From: JBFXJF01 sp050175155
GTDB taxonomy: Bacteria > Bacillota > Bacilli > Tepidibacillales > Tepidibacillaceae
Reading direction: 5' to 3'
Assembly (NCBI GenBank): GCA_050175155.1
Contig: JBFXJF010000029.1
Coordinates: forward strand, 1 to 26,451
DNA: 26,451 nt
The first letter of the stretch is position 1, and every line of letters begins with the position of its first letter. The translations under genes and the position numbers were made by a program. Of the stretch, positions 8,042 through 15,762 are shown one piece after another. Below the pieces are notes generated by a model. The model ran no database searches. It worked only from the letters and a program-made list of their open reading frames with translations, and was not told the DNA's origin.

Positions 8042-8350
8042 TTATAAACCAAGCAAAGCGTTATATGCAACTGATATACCAAATACCATAAGACCGGATA
8101 CTAGAAATAATATGCCATTTCTTTTTTGACCTGCATCATGATCCGAAAGTGAAAATGCTACCTGAACACCTCCCCAAAATGCTACCAGAAGTCCAACTCT
8201 TCCTACCCAGGATGCAACCCAAGTAACCATATTGTCAAACTTATCTACACCTGCTGTAGATGCAAGCACTGCAGTATAATTTAAAATATTAATTATTATT
8301 GTTGATACAACAACTTTACCAGTTAATGATAAATCCCTTAAATTTTTCAT
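8042..8350 (-). CDS. VirB2/TrbC-like conjugative pilin subunit
   Basis: This 102-residue hydrophobic protein has three predicted membrane segments: about 13-32 (signal-like, ending LASTAG), 44-67 (TWVASWVGRVGLLVAFWGG) and 80-100. Between the last two is a short charged loop (SDHDAGQKRNG). Two helices around a small polar loop after a cleavable leader is the layout of VirB2/TrbC pilins and of the small membrane proteins at this position in clostridial conjugative elements (Maff2-like families). It follows the coupling-protein gene by one base, with AAGGAG 10 bases before the ATG. A strong hairpin after its stop codon may stabilise its mRNA. Confidence 0.7.
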   Translation of the reverse strand: MKNLRDLSLTGKVVVSTIIINILNYTAVLASTAGVDKFDNMVTWVASWVGRVGLLVAFWGGVQVAFSLSDHDAGQKRNGILFLVSGLMVFGISVAYNALLGL

Positions 8351-8351
8351 A

Positions 8352-10256
8352 TTATTGTTTCTCCTTATAAATATAATTTTCTTCTATGTAATCTTGTAAC
8401 TCTTCATCCAAATTATTTGAATTCTCATCTTCAATAATGCTATTGAATAATTGTTGAATCTGCTCAATTTCCAATTCAAAATCTTTAATTTTATAACGCT
8501 CAATAATCTTAATGCGTTCATCTTCTTTATCTTTTTCAATTTCGATTTCTCTTATTTTACTATAATCAAAATAATTTTCACTTGAGGTTTCGTATAAGCA
8601 TTTGTAATTTTTATGCTTTAGCAAATCAAATTTCTTTGAGTAAAAGGGAAGCATTCCTCTTATTAGCAAAATACAGTCACTATCTGGCATCCTTCCTATT
8701 TCATCAGGCTGCATAAGCTCACGGCCATGAATCCCATAGTTATATGATGTACTGCCTTGTCTACCTTTGGAAAAGTTGATGTTTCTTGTATCTATAGTTT
8801 CCTTACCAAGTCGTTTGCTAATATATTCAAGAGTTGATTGCTCTTGACCACCTAAAAATAATGTAGAATCACAGTTACCGGTAATACTCTCCCAATTATC
8901 CTTGTAAATCTCTTTTAACTGAGCCATATTTTGAATTATTATTGAAGCGCTTATTTCCCTACTACGCATAGTTGCTATCTTCTTTTCAAAATCTGGTATT
9001 TGACCAATATTTGCAAATTCATCAAGGATAAATCTAACATGATTTTTCAATTTTCCATCTTCAGTTTGAAAATCCGCTATATAATACAACCTTTCAAATA
9101 ACTGGCCATACATCATTGATACAAGAAAGTTAAATGTATTATCACTATCAGGAATAACAACAAATAATGCAGTTTTTTCATTAGCAATACCCTCAAGTTC
9201 TAAATCATCCTTAGCGATTAGCTTTGATACTGACTCCATATTAAAAAGTGAAAGCCTTACTCCAACAGATATTAAAATACTTTTAGTTGTTCTGCCGGCA
9301 CCCTGTTTAAAAATATTATATTGCCTAACTGCAATGTGATTAGGCTTTTCTTCTCGCAATTGTTTAAATATAATGTCCAAGTCACTTTCATAATCTTCAT
9401 CATCTTCTCTAACACTTGCATATCGTAACAACTCCATTACAGTATTAAAGTTTTGTTCCTCTGGAACAAGTTCGTACCACATAAAATAGAAAATTGCCTG
9501 TAATAAAGCAATCTCTGATTTCTCCCAAAACGGATCATTGCCTCCGCCGGTTTTAGGATTAGTATTTTTTATTAAACCATTAATAACTTTCATTACATCA
9601 TTTTCCGTTCTTATATAAACGAAAGGATTATAGCGGCTACTATAATCCATATCTATAAGATTGAATACTTTTATTTTATATCCTTGCTTGTAAAGAAGTG
9701 AACCCGTTTCCCTTAAAATCTCACCCTTTGGATCAGTTATTACATAAGAGGTATTTGCTTGCATTATATTAGGTTTAACGAAAAATCTGGTTTTTCCAGA
9801 GCCAGAACCACCAATTACCAATACATTGAGATTTTTTCTTGTTTTTTTAGTATTTAAGCCCATTTGTTCAGTTTCTGTAAATATGATGTTTCTATTTTCA
9901 TCTTTATCAATTACTTTTTTTATTTCTTCTTTTTCAGCCCAGCATGCAGTACCATGTTCTTTTCCAAACATATATTTTTTATCTGCTGTAATTAAATAAA
10001 AAGCAACAGACCAGTAAAATAAACTTACAAACATAAATATCTTTAAATCTTGCTTTTGCGGCATAAAAATAGGAGCTATTTTAATATGCTTTTCTATGTC
10101 ACTTTGAAATCTGCCTAACATTGTATAATCAAAATGTTCATAGCCATTAAAAACAGCCCCTATATGAATTGTTATAAATGATATAAATACAAACATTATT
10201 GTAAAAAGCACAACTAACTGAATTTTATACTTTCTACGCCTTTGTTGATCCGTCAC
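8352..10256 (-). CDS. virD4: VirD4/PcfC-type coupling protein (T4CP ATPase)
   Basis: The 634-residue protein has two N-terminal membrane helices (about 12-33 and 71-89), a Walker A motif GGSGSGKT (149-156), YVITDPKGE (171-179) and a Walker B-type FILDEFANIGQIP. The late motif MQPDEIGRMPDSDCILLIRG is typical of TraG/VirD4 proteins. It docks the relaxase-DNA complex at the membrane and feeds it to the type IV channel. The start is a GTG with GGGGAG upstream, overlapping the PcfB-like stop by one base. The C-terminal ~60 residues are strongly acidic (SNNLDEELQDYIEENY), beyond the conserved core. The pilin gene follows after one base, with its ribosome binding site inside this gene's last codons. 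Confidence 0.95.
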   Translation of the reverse strand: MTDQQRRRKYKIQLVVLFTIMFVFISFITIHIGAVFNGYEHFDYTMLGRFQSDIEKHIKIAPIFMPQKQDLKIFMFVSLFYWSVAFYLITADKKYMFGKEHGTACWAEKEEIKKVIDKDENRNIIFTETEQMGLNTKKTRKNLNVLVIGGSGSGKTRFFVKPNIMQANTSYVITDPKGEILRETGSLLYKQGYKIKVFNLIDMDYSSRYNPFVYIRTENDVMKVINGLIKNTNPKTGGGNDPFWEKSEIALLQAIFYFMWYELVPEEQNFNTVMELLRYASVREDDEDYESDLDIIFKQLREEKPNHIAVRQYNIFKQGAGRTTKSILISVGVRLSLFNMESVSKLIAKDDLELEGIANEKTALFVVIPDSDNTFNFLVSMMYGQLFERLYYIADFQTEDGKLKNHVRFILDEFANIGQIPDFEKKIATMRSREISASIIIQNMAQLKEIYKDNWESITGNCDSTLFLGGQEQSTLEYISKRLGKETIDTRNINFSKGRQGSTSYNYGIHGRELMQPDEIGRMPDSDCILLIRGMLPFYSKKFDLLKHKNYKCLYETSSENYFDYSKIREIEIEKDKEDERIKIIERYKIKDFELEIEQIQQLFNSIIEDENSNNLDEELQDYIEENYIYKEKQ

Positions 10257-11173
10257 TATCTGTCTCCCCTTTCTTTTGTCTTGGTTTTGTCTTTTGTTTT
10301 CTGAGTGGTTTTTTTGGCCCGCACCTCCTTAATATTATCGTCTATCTCTTTCATTGTCTTTCTGTCAGGTTTATCTTCAGCTTTTTTCTCATCTTTTATT
10401 TTTTCTTTGCTTAAATTATTATCCTTAGCTGCCTCTTTAAGTTTATATAATCCTTCATCGCCATAAACATATTCCGGACTAGAAAATGCCCTACCAACCT
10501 CATTGATACGTCTTTGAATGTCATCCAAGCCGAAATCCTTTTTGTTTAATATTTCTTTTTTACCTTCAACATTAATCTCAACCACCAAATTATCTTCTCT
10601 TGAATTTTCAGTCATCTTAACATAATTATCAATATTGTTCTTATCAACTAGATAAGTAATTATTGTTTCTTTTTCTTCCTTGTTAATTTGTATGTAGTCA
10701 TTTGGATTTTCTTTATCAATAATATATAATCCACTATCCTTGCCAATAATATATTCATCCAACATGCTGATATCTACACCTTTTTCGATACCATTAATTT
10801 TGTCATCGGCCATCTTTTCTAATAACTTATTAACTATTTCAGCTTCACTCTTCTTATATACATAGCTTACTTTATTGTCATTAGGACTTATATCAAATAT
10901 AGCATAAGTTAATCCTGTAGCTTTAGCCTTTGAAGCAAATATAGCTGCATCTTTATCATTTAAATCAAGAGTAACCAACTCTTCACCACTTGCAATAAGT
11001 CTTTTTATATTTACTTCTCCAGTATTCAATTTTCTATCAAGCTTGTTTAACAATGAAAGAAATAAATATTTTAATATTTCTCCACCTAGTTTTGAAATAT
11101 CTTTGAACCCTTCTTTACTTAAGTCTGCTGCAAATCCCATTAAAATTGCTGAAGTATCTCCACCTGTATTCAT
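10256..11173 (-). CDS. PcfB-like conjugation protein (DUF3801 family)
   Basis: The 305-residue protein has the DUF3801 core at about residues 50-120: TGEVNIKRLIASGEELVTLD, a helix, TGLTYAIFDI and a final helix with IVNKLLEKM. PcfB of plasmid pCF10, in the same family, is an accessory factor between relaxosome and the coupling protein PcfC. The C-terminal third is highly charged and probably disordered, ending KERGDR. Its ATG overlaps the previous stop by one base (TAATG), with GGGGTGAG as ribosome binding site, and its own stop overlaps the VirD4 start by one base. Its place directly before the VirD4/PcfC-type gene matches the pcfB-pcfC order. Confidence 0.75.
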   Translation of the reverse strand: MNTGGDTSAILMGFAADLSKEGFKDISKLGGEILKYLFLSLLNKLDRKLNTGEVNIKRLIASGEELVTLDLNDKDAAIFASKAKATGLTYAIFDISPNDNKVSYVYKKSEAEIVNKLLEKMADDKINGIEKGVDISMLDEYIIGKDSGLYIIDKENPNDYIQINKEEKETIITYLVDKNNIDNYVKMTENSREDNLVVEINVEGKKEILNKKDFGLDDIQRRINEVGRAFSSPEYVYGDEGLYKLKEAAKDNNLSKEKIKDEKKAEDKPDRKTMKEIDDNIKEVRAKKTTQKTKDKTKTKERGDR

Positions 11174-12255
11174 TATCTCTCACCCCTGTCATTATTTTTT
11201 TCTTTACTTTTATTTTCCGGTGCCTGTTTAGACTTTTTATATTCATCTTTCGCTACTTTAACATCTTTCATTGTTTTCTTGTTTTGTTTTTCAGGCTTTT
11301 CTTTTTTCTCAATTATATCTCCTTGAATAGTTAATGAGCAGCTTGGCTCTACATATATTGAATACTTGCTATCTTTTTCAAATGCAATGTATTTAAACTT
11401 ATCACAGTTTGCATTTTGAAATTCTTTTAATGTTCCTTCACTAACATTATTAAGTCCTTTGACGCCTTTAATTTGTTTTATTTTATTCCAGTCAATATTG
11501 CCTTCAACTTTCTGTAATATGTTAATATTATTTTCTAATATTAAGTTTTTGAGTTCTTTTATTTTATCAACTGGAACAATTATGTTCATTCCAACCTTAA
11601 CTCCGCTTTCTTTTGCTATAAAAGGTATGTCCAACTCTTCAATTTGATTCTTTATATTCAAATAATCTTCATTAGATATCCTTATATATCCTCGTGTACT
11701 TTGCTCATCCATTAGTTTTAGTAACTCTGACTTTTTATTTTTTACCATATCTAACTTTTTTGAATTTTCTAGCTGCTCAGTTTTTTCATTGGTTTTTATT
11801 CCAGTGGTTTCTCTATATTCAGCTTGTAGTCTTTCAAGTTCCTCTTTTGAATAAACAATTACCGGACTCTTGAACTGAACTATAGTTTCAATGATTTTTT
11901 CAATTTGCTCTTGTCTTGAAAGATAGTTTACCGGTCCTTCTGTTACACCTTTTTGAGCTGCATCATCTATGTATAGTTCTTGTACACCTTTTATATTTAT
12001 AGAAGTCATGAACCTTTCAATTTTTTTATCATCTTTTATCAGGTCTGTTATAATTTTTGATATGTTCTCATCAAGTTTGCTTAATTGTTCAAATGCTGAT
12101 GATATCTCTTTTGTAATTTCAATGTTATGTTCATCAAATGTATTTACAAATATAGAGTTGCCATCATCTTTATTAAAGATGCCTATAAAATTTATTGTGT
12201 CTTCTTTAATATTTTCATCAAACTCGTTATATAAATTATTATCTTTATTATCCAT
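11173..12255 (-). CDS. Conjugation operon protein, possibly a diverged DUF3801/PcfB-like paralogue
   Basis: I do not firmly recognise this 360-residue hydrophilic protein. The middle (about residues 190-250) reads YIRISNEDYLNIKNQIEELD, then IPFIAKESGVKVGMNIIVP and VDKIKELKNLILENN. That order resembles the core of DUF3801/PcfB proteins. The C-terminal motif KKTMKDVKVAKDEYKK and the final RGER are close to RKTMKEIDDNIKEVR and the final RGDR of the next protein, suggesting paralogy. A frame open from 12282 exists, but its first codons encode the ribosome binding site (AAGGAGAGA) for the ATG at 12253-12255, which I prefer. Lying between relaxase and PcfB-like genes, it probably helps deliver the relaxosome to the coupling protein. 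Confidence 0.6.
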   Translation of the reverse strand: MDNKDNNLYNEFDENIKEDTINFIGIFNKDDGNSIFVNTFDEHNIEITKEISSAFEQLSKLDENISKIITDLIKDDKKIERFMTSINIKGVQELYIDDAAQKGVTEGPVNYLSRQEQIEKIIETIVQFKSPVIVYSKEELERLQAEYRETTGIKTNEKTEQLENSKKLDMVKNKKSELLKLMDEQSTRGYIRISNEDYLNIKNQIEELDIPFIAKESGVKVGMNIIVPVDKIKELKNLILENNINILQKVEGNIDWNKIKQIKGVKGLNNVSEGTLKEFQNANCDKFKYIAFEKDSKYSIYVEPSCSLTIQGDIIEKKEKPEKQNKKTMKDVKVAKDEYKKSKQAPENKSKEKNNDRGER

Positions 12256-12259
12256 ACTA

Positions 12260-13744
12260 TTATCTCTCCTTTTCATTTTCATCTTTCATTTTAGTTTCCA
12301 ATTTTATATCTTCAATAAGCTTATTTCTTTCATGCCTGTCAAGATAATACTGTAAGCCTTCTATATCATTTAACTCTTTAAAAATATTTTCTAACTCTGC
12401 ATCAACTACATTTACTTTTTCTCTAATTTCATCTCTTTGTTTAATAAAATTTTCATACTGAGTTTCATCTTTCAAACCAAACTTTTCCAATCTACTTTTA
12501 CAGTTTTCAAATTTTTCTAATTCATAAGAATTCTGCTTTTTATACACTCCCTTCATAAATGCATGCTCATACTCATTATGATATTTTTTATATTTATGAT
12601 ATAATTCTATTTCAGTACAAACAGCATCCATTTTAATCTCAAGTGATTCTAGTTTTTGTTTTTTTGTTTCTTCTTGCATTATTTCACTGCTTAAATTATT
12701 AATTTTTTTCTGTACATCACCCCTAGTATGCAAATTATATTTATTTAAAAAATTTAATTTATTTGATAAATCTTTAATACCATTAATTGCTTTTTTCTGT
12801 GCATATGTATATTTTATTGGTCTTGCAGTTTTTTCAAATGATGCTTGATTATTATTAAAAATAATTTTAAGTAATAATATAATTAATTTGATATTAGTTT
12901 CTAACGATGCTGATCTATATGCCAATTTTCTTATCTGCTGTTCAAGGCTATTGCTATTAACTTTATATTTTCTATTTTTTGATTTAAAGCTTCTGATGTT
13001 AAGTTCTTTAAATTTAATTCTTTGTTTTATATTTTCTTCTGTATAATCTTCTCCTAAAGTTCTCCCTCTGACTGCTTTCCCCATTCCTTGTTTTTTGAAG
13101 GTCATATATTTTACATTTTCATGTTTTATATAATACCCTTCTACTTTCATTTTTTGAATGAAGTCTTCAAAGCTGTCTGAAGAAGAAATAACAAAATCAA
13201 TATCTTCCCTTACGATATCTTTCCAAGAAGTTTTATTTTGACTTTCTAGCCATTCCTTATAAGACCGATATTTAGATTTTTGTTTTGGCTCTATTACACT
13301 TAATCCATGTTCACGACACATCAAATCAGAATATATTCTAATGTCTTCCAACGAATGACGACACGCATTAAACTTTCTTCCATCAAGTCCGACTGAATTT
13401 ATAACAATATGATTATGAATATGATTCCTATCAACATGTGTTGTTAGTATGTATTGATAATTACTGTCAAGAAATTTTTCAGCCCATTCTTTGCCAGCTT
13501 GATGTGCTGTCTCTCCATCAACTTCACCGGGAGCAAATGATTGAATAAAATGAATTCCTTGTATACCATCTTCCTTTTCATATTGTTTTTTCAAAGCAGT
13601 CATTTCTTTTATTGCAATATTTTCATTCTGACTACATTTATTTGAGCTTATCAAAATCCTTTCATTAGTTTTATTAGGATTTACAATGTATTTTAATGAT
13701 TTATTTAATGTTTTATGAATAGTAATTTGTTTAACAACTGCCAT
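12260..13744 (-). CDS. MOBP-type relaxase/mobilisation nuclease
   Basis: The 494-residue protein carries the relaxase domain in about its first 250 residues. The metal-binding motif reads HVDRNHIHNH (His103, Asp105, His108, His110, His112), preceded by GIHFIQSFAPGEV. Tyr19, in SLKYIVNPNKT, is the likely nucleophile by position. This fits the Relaxase/MobA-VirD2 family (MOBP). The C-terminal half is lysine-rich and largely coiled coil, as is common for the non-catalytic part. It should nick oriT, attach to the 5' end and be carried through the coupling protein. The ATG follows the mobC stop by 3 bases with AGGAATAAG as ribosome binding site, which lies inside the mobC end. The next gene begins 4 bases after its stop. 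Confidence 0.92.
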   Translation of the reverse strand: MAVVKQITIHKTLNKSLKYIVNPNKTNERILISSNKCSQNENIAIKEMTALKKQYEKEDGIQGIHFIQSFAPGEVDGETAHQAGKEWAEKFLDSNYQYILTTHVDRNHIHNHIVINSVGLDGRKFNACRHSLEDIRIYSDLMCREHGLSVIEPKQKSKYRSYKEWLESQNKTSWKDIVREDIDFVISSSDSFEDFIQKMKVEGYYIKHENVKYMTFKKQGMGKAVRGRTLGEDYTEENIKQRIKFKELNIRSFKSKNRKYKVNSNSLEQQIRKLAYRSASLETNIKLIILLLKIIFNNNQASFEKTARPIKYTYAQKKAINGIKDLSNKLNFLNKYNLHTRGDVQKKINNLSSEIMQEETKKQKLESLEIKMDAVCTEIELYHKYKKYHNEYEHAFMKGVYKKQNSYELEKFENCKSRLEKFGLKDETQYENFIKQRDEIREKVNVVDAELENIFKELNDIEGLQYYLDRHERNKLIEDIKLETKMKDENEKER

Positions 13745-13747
13745 ATC

Positions 13748-14089
13748 TTATTCCTGCTTTTCAGAAATATCATTATAAATATTTAAAAGAACATTATTAA
13801 TATTCTCTAAAGATGTATTCAAATAGTTTATTTCATAATTGCTAATTCTGCCTCCTTGGTTAAGCTTCTTTGCAATTTGATTTATATTGTTTCCAATTTT
13901 GCTAATTTGAGCTGATAACTCAAATAGACTTGTGAGGTCATAAATGATTATTTCTTTTTTAAGTGCTGCATTTCTTAAATACCGTCCAATTTGCATCTTT
14001 GACAATCTAACCTTTTCAATTACTTTTTTATATTCATCTTCATTAACCCAGAATTTTATTTGTATATTTCTTTTTCTGTTCTCAGTCAA
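13748..14089 (-). CDS. mobC: MobC-type relaxosome accessory protein
   Basis: This 113-residue protein has the MobC signature GNNINQIAKKLNQGG (about residues 66-80) after an N-terminal ribbon-helix-helix-like part (IQIKFWVNEDEYKKVIEKVRLSKM). MobC proteins bind near the origin of transfer and help the relaxase reach its nick site. The start is a TTG at 14087-14089 with GGTGGTG upstream. There is no suitable ATG nearby, the first in-frame methionine being residue 32, inside the domain. The relaxase gene follows after 3 bases, so translation is probably coupled. The candidate oriT lies immediately upstream. Confidence 0.88.
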   Translation of the reverse strand: MTENRKRNIQIKFWVNEDEYKKVIEKVRLSKMQIGRYLRNAALKKEIIIYDLTSLFELSAQISKIGNNINQIAKKLNQGGRISNYEINYLNTSLENINNVLLNIYNDISEKQE

Positions 14090-14132
14090 ATTATCACCAC
14101 CAATTTTACTTTATAATTAATTCTGCTTCCGC

Positions 14133-14218
14133 AGGGGTATTAGGGGTATCCCCTAAAATATCGGAAATGGGTACCCATTTCCAATGCTTGCTATTCTTAA
14201 AATGGAGTTTTAAGAATA
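14133..14218. other. Candidate origin of transfer (oriT) with stacked inverted repeats
   Basis: This region directly upstream of mobC and the relaxase gene holds AGGGGTAT twice in tandem (14133-14140, 14142-14149). It also has a hairpin TTAGGGG/CCCCTAA with a TAT loop (14140-14156), a perfect 20-bp palindrome GGAAATGGGTACCCATTTCC (14163-14182) and an 11-bp-stem hairpin TATTCTTAAAA/TTTTAAGAATA (14192-14218). Relaxosome origins of MOBP elements commonly lie just upstream of the MobC/relaxase genes and contain direct and inverted repeats. The nick site cannot be placed by reading alone. Confidence 0.6.
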
Positions 14219-14239
14219 AAAGCTTCCTGAAAGAAAAAA
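14209..14239 (+). repeat. Left arm of 31-bp inverted repeat pair
   Basis: This 31-bp block is exactly repeated in inverted orientation at 15732-15762. Its outer end is also part of an 11-bp-stem hairpin (14192-14218), and its inner end overlaps the U-run of the terminator. Confidence 0.85.
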
Positions 14240-14261
14240 AAGAAAGACATCACTGTCTTTC
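14231..14261 (-). terminator. Rho-independent terminator
   Basis: On the minus strand GAAAGACA and TGTCTTTC form an 8-bp stem with a GTGA loop, followed by eight T. It lies 23 bases after the stop of the coiled-coil gene and closes the pilus-peptidase transcript before the mobilisation region. Its tail overlaps the left 31-bp repeat. Confidence 0.85.
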
Positions 14262-14283
14262 ATCCTTAATTTGCCTTATTAAA

Positions 14284-14787
14284 TCATCTTTCCAAATCTT
14301 TGTTTCTGTTCTTGTTTTTTATTTTTATAAGCTGTTCCTTCAGTTCTGAGTTTTCTTCTCTCAGTTCTGTAATATCTTTTTGCATAGTTTTAATTATCAA
14401 AGATTGATTTTCCCAATCTCTTGTTAATAATTCTATTGCTTGCATCTGCGATTTGATTTCTTTTTGCTTATCTGTAAGACTATCATATCTCATATTTTGA
14501 TTTTGTTTTTCTTCTACTACAATATTATTAATATTATTTACTCCACTTGAAATATTTGAGACTCTTTCCATTATTAATACATGCTGTGTTGATAGCCCAC
14601 CGCAAAGATTTACGTTCTCTTTTGATAAATCCGCATAGTCTTTTGACAGTTTATCTTTCGTCTCATCAGTTTTTTCATCATGCCTTTCTAATAATTTTAA
14701 TATTTTACCTCCTGAAAATATTTCAGCTAATACTACGCCTATTAAAGCTGCTCCACCTGTAACTAATGCACTTATGATTTGCTCCAT
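14284..14787 (-). CDS. Membrane-anchored coiled-coil protein, function unknown
   Basis: This 167-residue protein starts MEQIISALVTGGAALIGVVL, so an N-terminal membrane segment (about residues 3-26) is followed by a long hydrophilic part rich in Lys, Glu and Asn. The end (about residues 120-158, MQKDITELREENSELKEQL) is a clear coiled coil. I choose the ATG at 14785-14787 because GGAGG lies 8 bases before it. A frame from 14811 would have its ribosome binding site only one base from the start. It is the last gene before an intrinsic terminator and the oriT-like region. The layout loosely recalls phage and plasmid membrane spanners, but no family is assigned. Confidence 0.6.
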   Translation of the reverse strand: MEQIISALVTGGAALIGVVLAEIFSGGKILKLLERHDEKTDETKDKLSKDYADLSKENVNLCGGLSTQHVLIMERVSNISSGVNNINNIVVEEKQNQNMRYDSLTDKQKEIKSQMQAIELLTRDWENQSLIIKTMQKDITELREENSELKEQLIKIKNKNRNKDLER

Positions 14788-14807
14788 TATAAATTCCTCC
14801 AAATTTC

Positions 14808-15062
14808 TCATCTCCTTCCATTATAGGTTTTATTTTTGAAGTTTTCAATTGAATAAATTAAATTACTGTTTAAATAGTAATCAACCTTAGATATGCATAT
14901 TTTATTATTTAAAACATTTGGATCTGTTATTTTAAACAAGAAAATATAATTCGACTGAAAAGCTAACATACATTCATACCTTCTGCATCTAGTAGTGTCT
15001 TGTACTGTATATCTTAAATTTGAATCTAATTGTAGCTTATTTATGTCATCTACATAAAACAT
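14808..15062 (-). CDS. Hypothetical 84-residue protein
   Basis: I do not recognise this protein. It begins MFYVDDINKLQLDSNLRYTV and contains two cysteines (TTRCRRYECMLAF), a hydrophobic patch (FQSNYIFLFKI) and a tyrosine-rich end. A longer frame starts 6 codons upstream (15080), but those codons contain the ribosome binding site (AGGAGAGAG) for the ATG at 15060-15062, so I choose the shorter form. The gene lies between the prepilin peptidase and a membrane coiled-coil protein. No signal peptide or clear membrane helix is seen, so it is probably cytoplasmic. Confidence 0.6.
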   Translation of the reverse strand: MFYVDDINKLQLDSNLRYTVQDTTRCRRYECMLAFQSNYIFLFKITDPNVLNNKICISKVDYYLNSNLIYSIENFKNKTYNGRR

Positions 15063-15086
15063 TACTCTCTCTCCTCTCATGAATTT

Positions 15087-15512
15087 TCAAATCATTTGTA
15101 GCAAATTTATAAATGTGCCTGCACATATAAAAGGACCTAAAGCTATGCGAGTAATAGATTTTTGTTTATTAACTATTATCAAATAGGCCGCAGCGCAACC
15201 TGCTAACAAAAATGAAAAGAAAATTATCTCGAGCATTTGCGAACCATAGATTAAACTAAGTGCAGTTAAAAGTTTTATATCACCTCCTCCGATTCCACCA
15301 TCTGTAATAATGGCTATAAATAAAAAAACTGCAAAAGTGATTGCAGATGAGGCAATATACATTTTGCAGTTTTCTAAGTTTAGTATTAAATTTAAAATTC
15401 CCAACAAGGTAATAATCATGTTCAGACTGTCAGAAATTATTTTTTGTTTGTAGTCTATGTATGCAATTTTTATAAGCAATATTATTGTTATTATATATAT
15501 TAGCTCTTGCAA
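15087..15512 (-). CDS. Type IV prepilin peptidase (A24 family, TadV/CpaA-like)
   Basis: This 141-residue polytopic membrane protein carries the two aspartates of the A24 aspartic peptidases: Asp20 in YIDYKQKIISD and Asp78 in the GGGDIKLL (GxGD) motif. It lacks the N-terminal methyltransferase part of PilD, so it is the short form usual for Tad systems. It should cleave the leaders of the Flp-like pilins and the two TadE/G-like proteins after the glycine. The start is a TTG with AAGGAG 8 bases upstream. No in-frame ATG precedes it. The gene lies about 9 kb from the pilin genes on the same strand, inside the segment bounded by 31-bp inverted repeats. A partial relic of a similar gene lies just upstream. 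Confidence 0.88.
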   Translation of the reverse strand: MQELIYIITIILLIKIAYIDYKQKIISDSLNMIITLLGILNLILNLENCKMYIASSAITFAVFLFIAIITDGGIGGGDIKLLTALSLIYGSQMLEIIFFSFLLAGCAAAYLIIVNKQKSITRIALGPFICAGTFINLLQMI

Positions 15513-15551
15513 TTATTCAGCTCCTTCATATTTAAATTTCACAAAGCAAAA

Positions 15552-15689
15552 CTACTTTTTATAATTAAAGAATAAAATAACTAGAGTGCATGCAATGATT
15601 ATTAAAGTTGAACAATTTATTTGCACTGTCATTTTAATAATTGGATCAAATTTATTTACCCCATCAAATATATTAAAATATAATTTCAT
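15552..15689 (-). CDS. Small 45-residue single-pass membrane protein
   Basis: A 45-codon frame starts at ATG 15687-15689, preceded by GGGAGATAACCT (a good ribosome binding site 7 bases away), and stops at TAG. The product begins MKLYFNIFDGVNKFDPIIKM and has one hydrophobic segment (about residues 21-41) ending in NYKK. This is a plausible membrane anchor with a short N-terminal part. It belongs to no family I recognise. Its position 39 bases before the prepilin peptidase gene suggests co-transcription. The site and hydrophobic pattern favour a real gene over a chance frame. Confidence 0.5.
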   Translation of the reverse strand: MKLYFNIFDGVNKFDPIIKMTVQINCSTLIIIACTLVILFFNYKK

Positions 15690-15731
15690 AGGTTATCTCC
15701 CTTTATTTAATTTATTTCTATGATGTCATTC

Positions 15732-15762
15732 TTTTTTCTTTCAGGAAGCTTTTATTCTTAAA
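15732..15762 (-). repeat. Right arm of 31-bp inverted repeat pair
   Basis: Read on the minus strand this 31-bp block is identical to positions 14209-14239 read on the plus strand. The two arms face each other across about 1.5 kb. Weaker similarity continues a few bases inward (a shared GACATCA). Confidence 0.85.

Noticed and set aside
14090..14132. A promoter for mobC.
   Set aside because: TATAAA occurs upstream of the start on the minus strand, but no acceptable -35 box lies 16-18 bases before it, so I do not call it.
14167..14349. Plus-strand 60-codon frame across the oriT-like region.
   Set aside because: It crosses the palindrome, hairpins and terminator and overlaps the end of a minus-strand gene. 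No ribosome binding site is seen.
14209..15762. The 31-bp inverted repeats as ends of an insertion sequence.
   Set aside because: The enclosed genes include no transposase, and I found no target-site duplication outside the arms.
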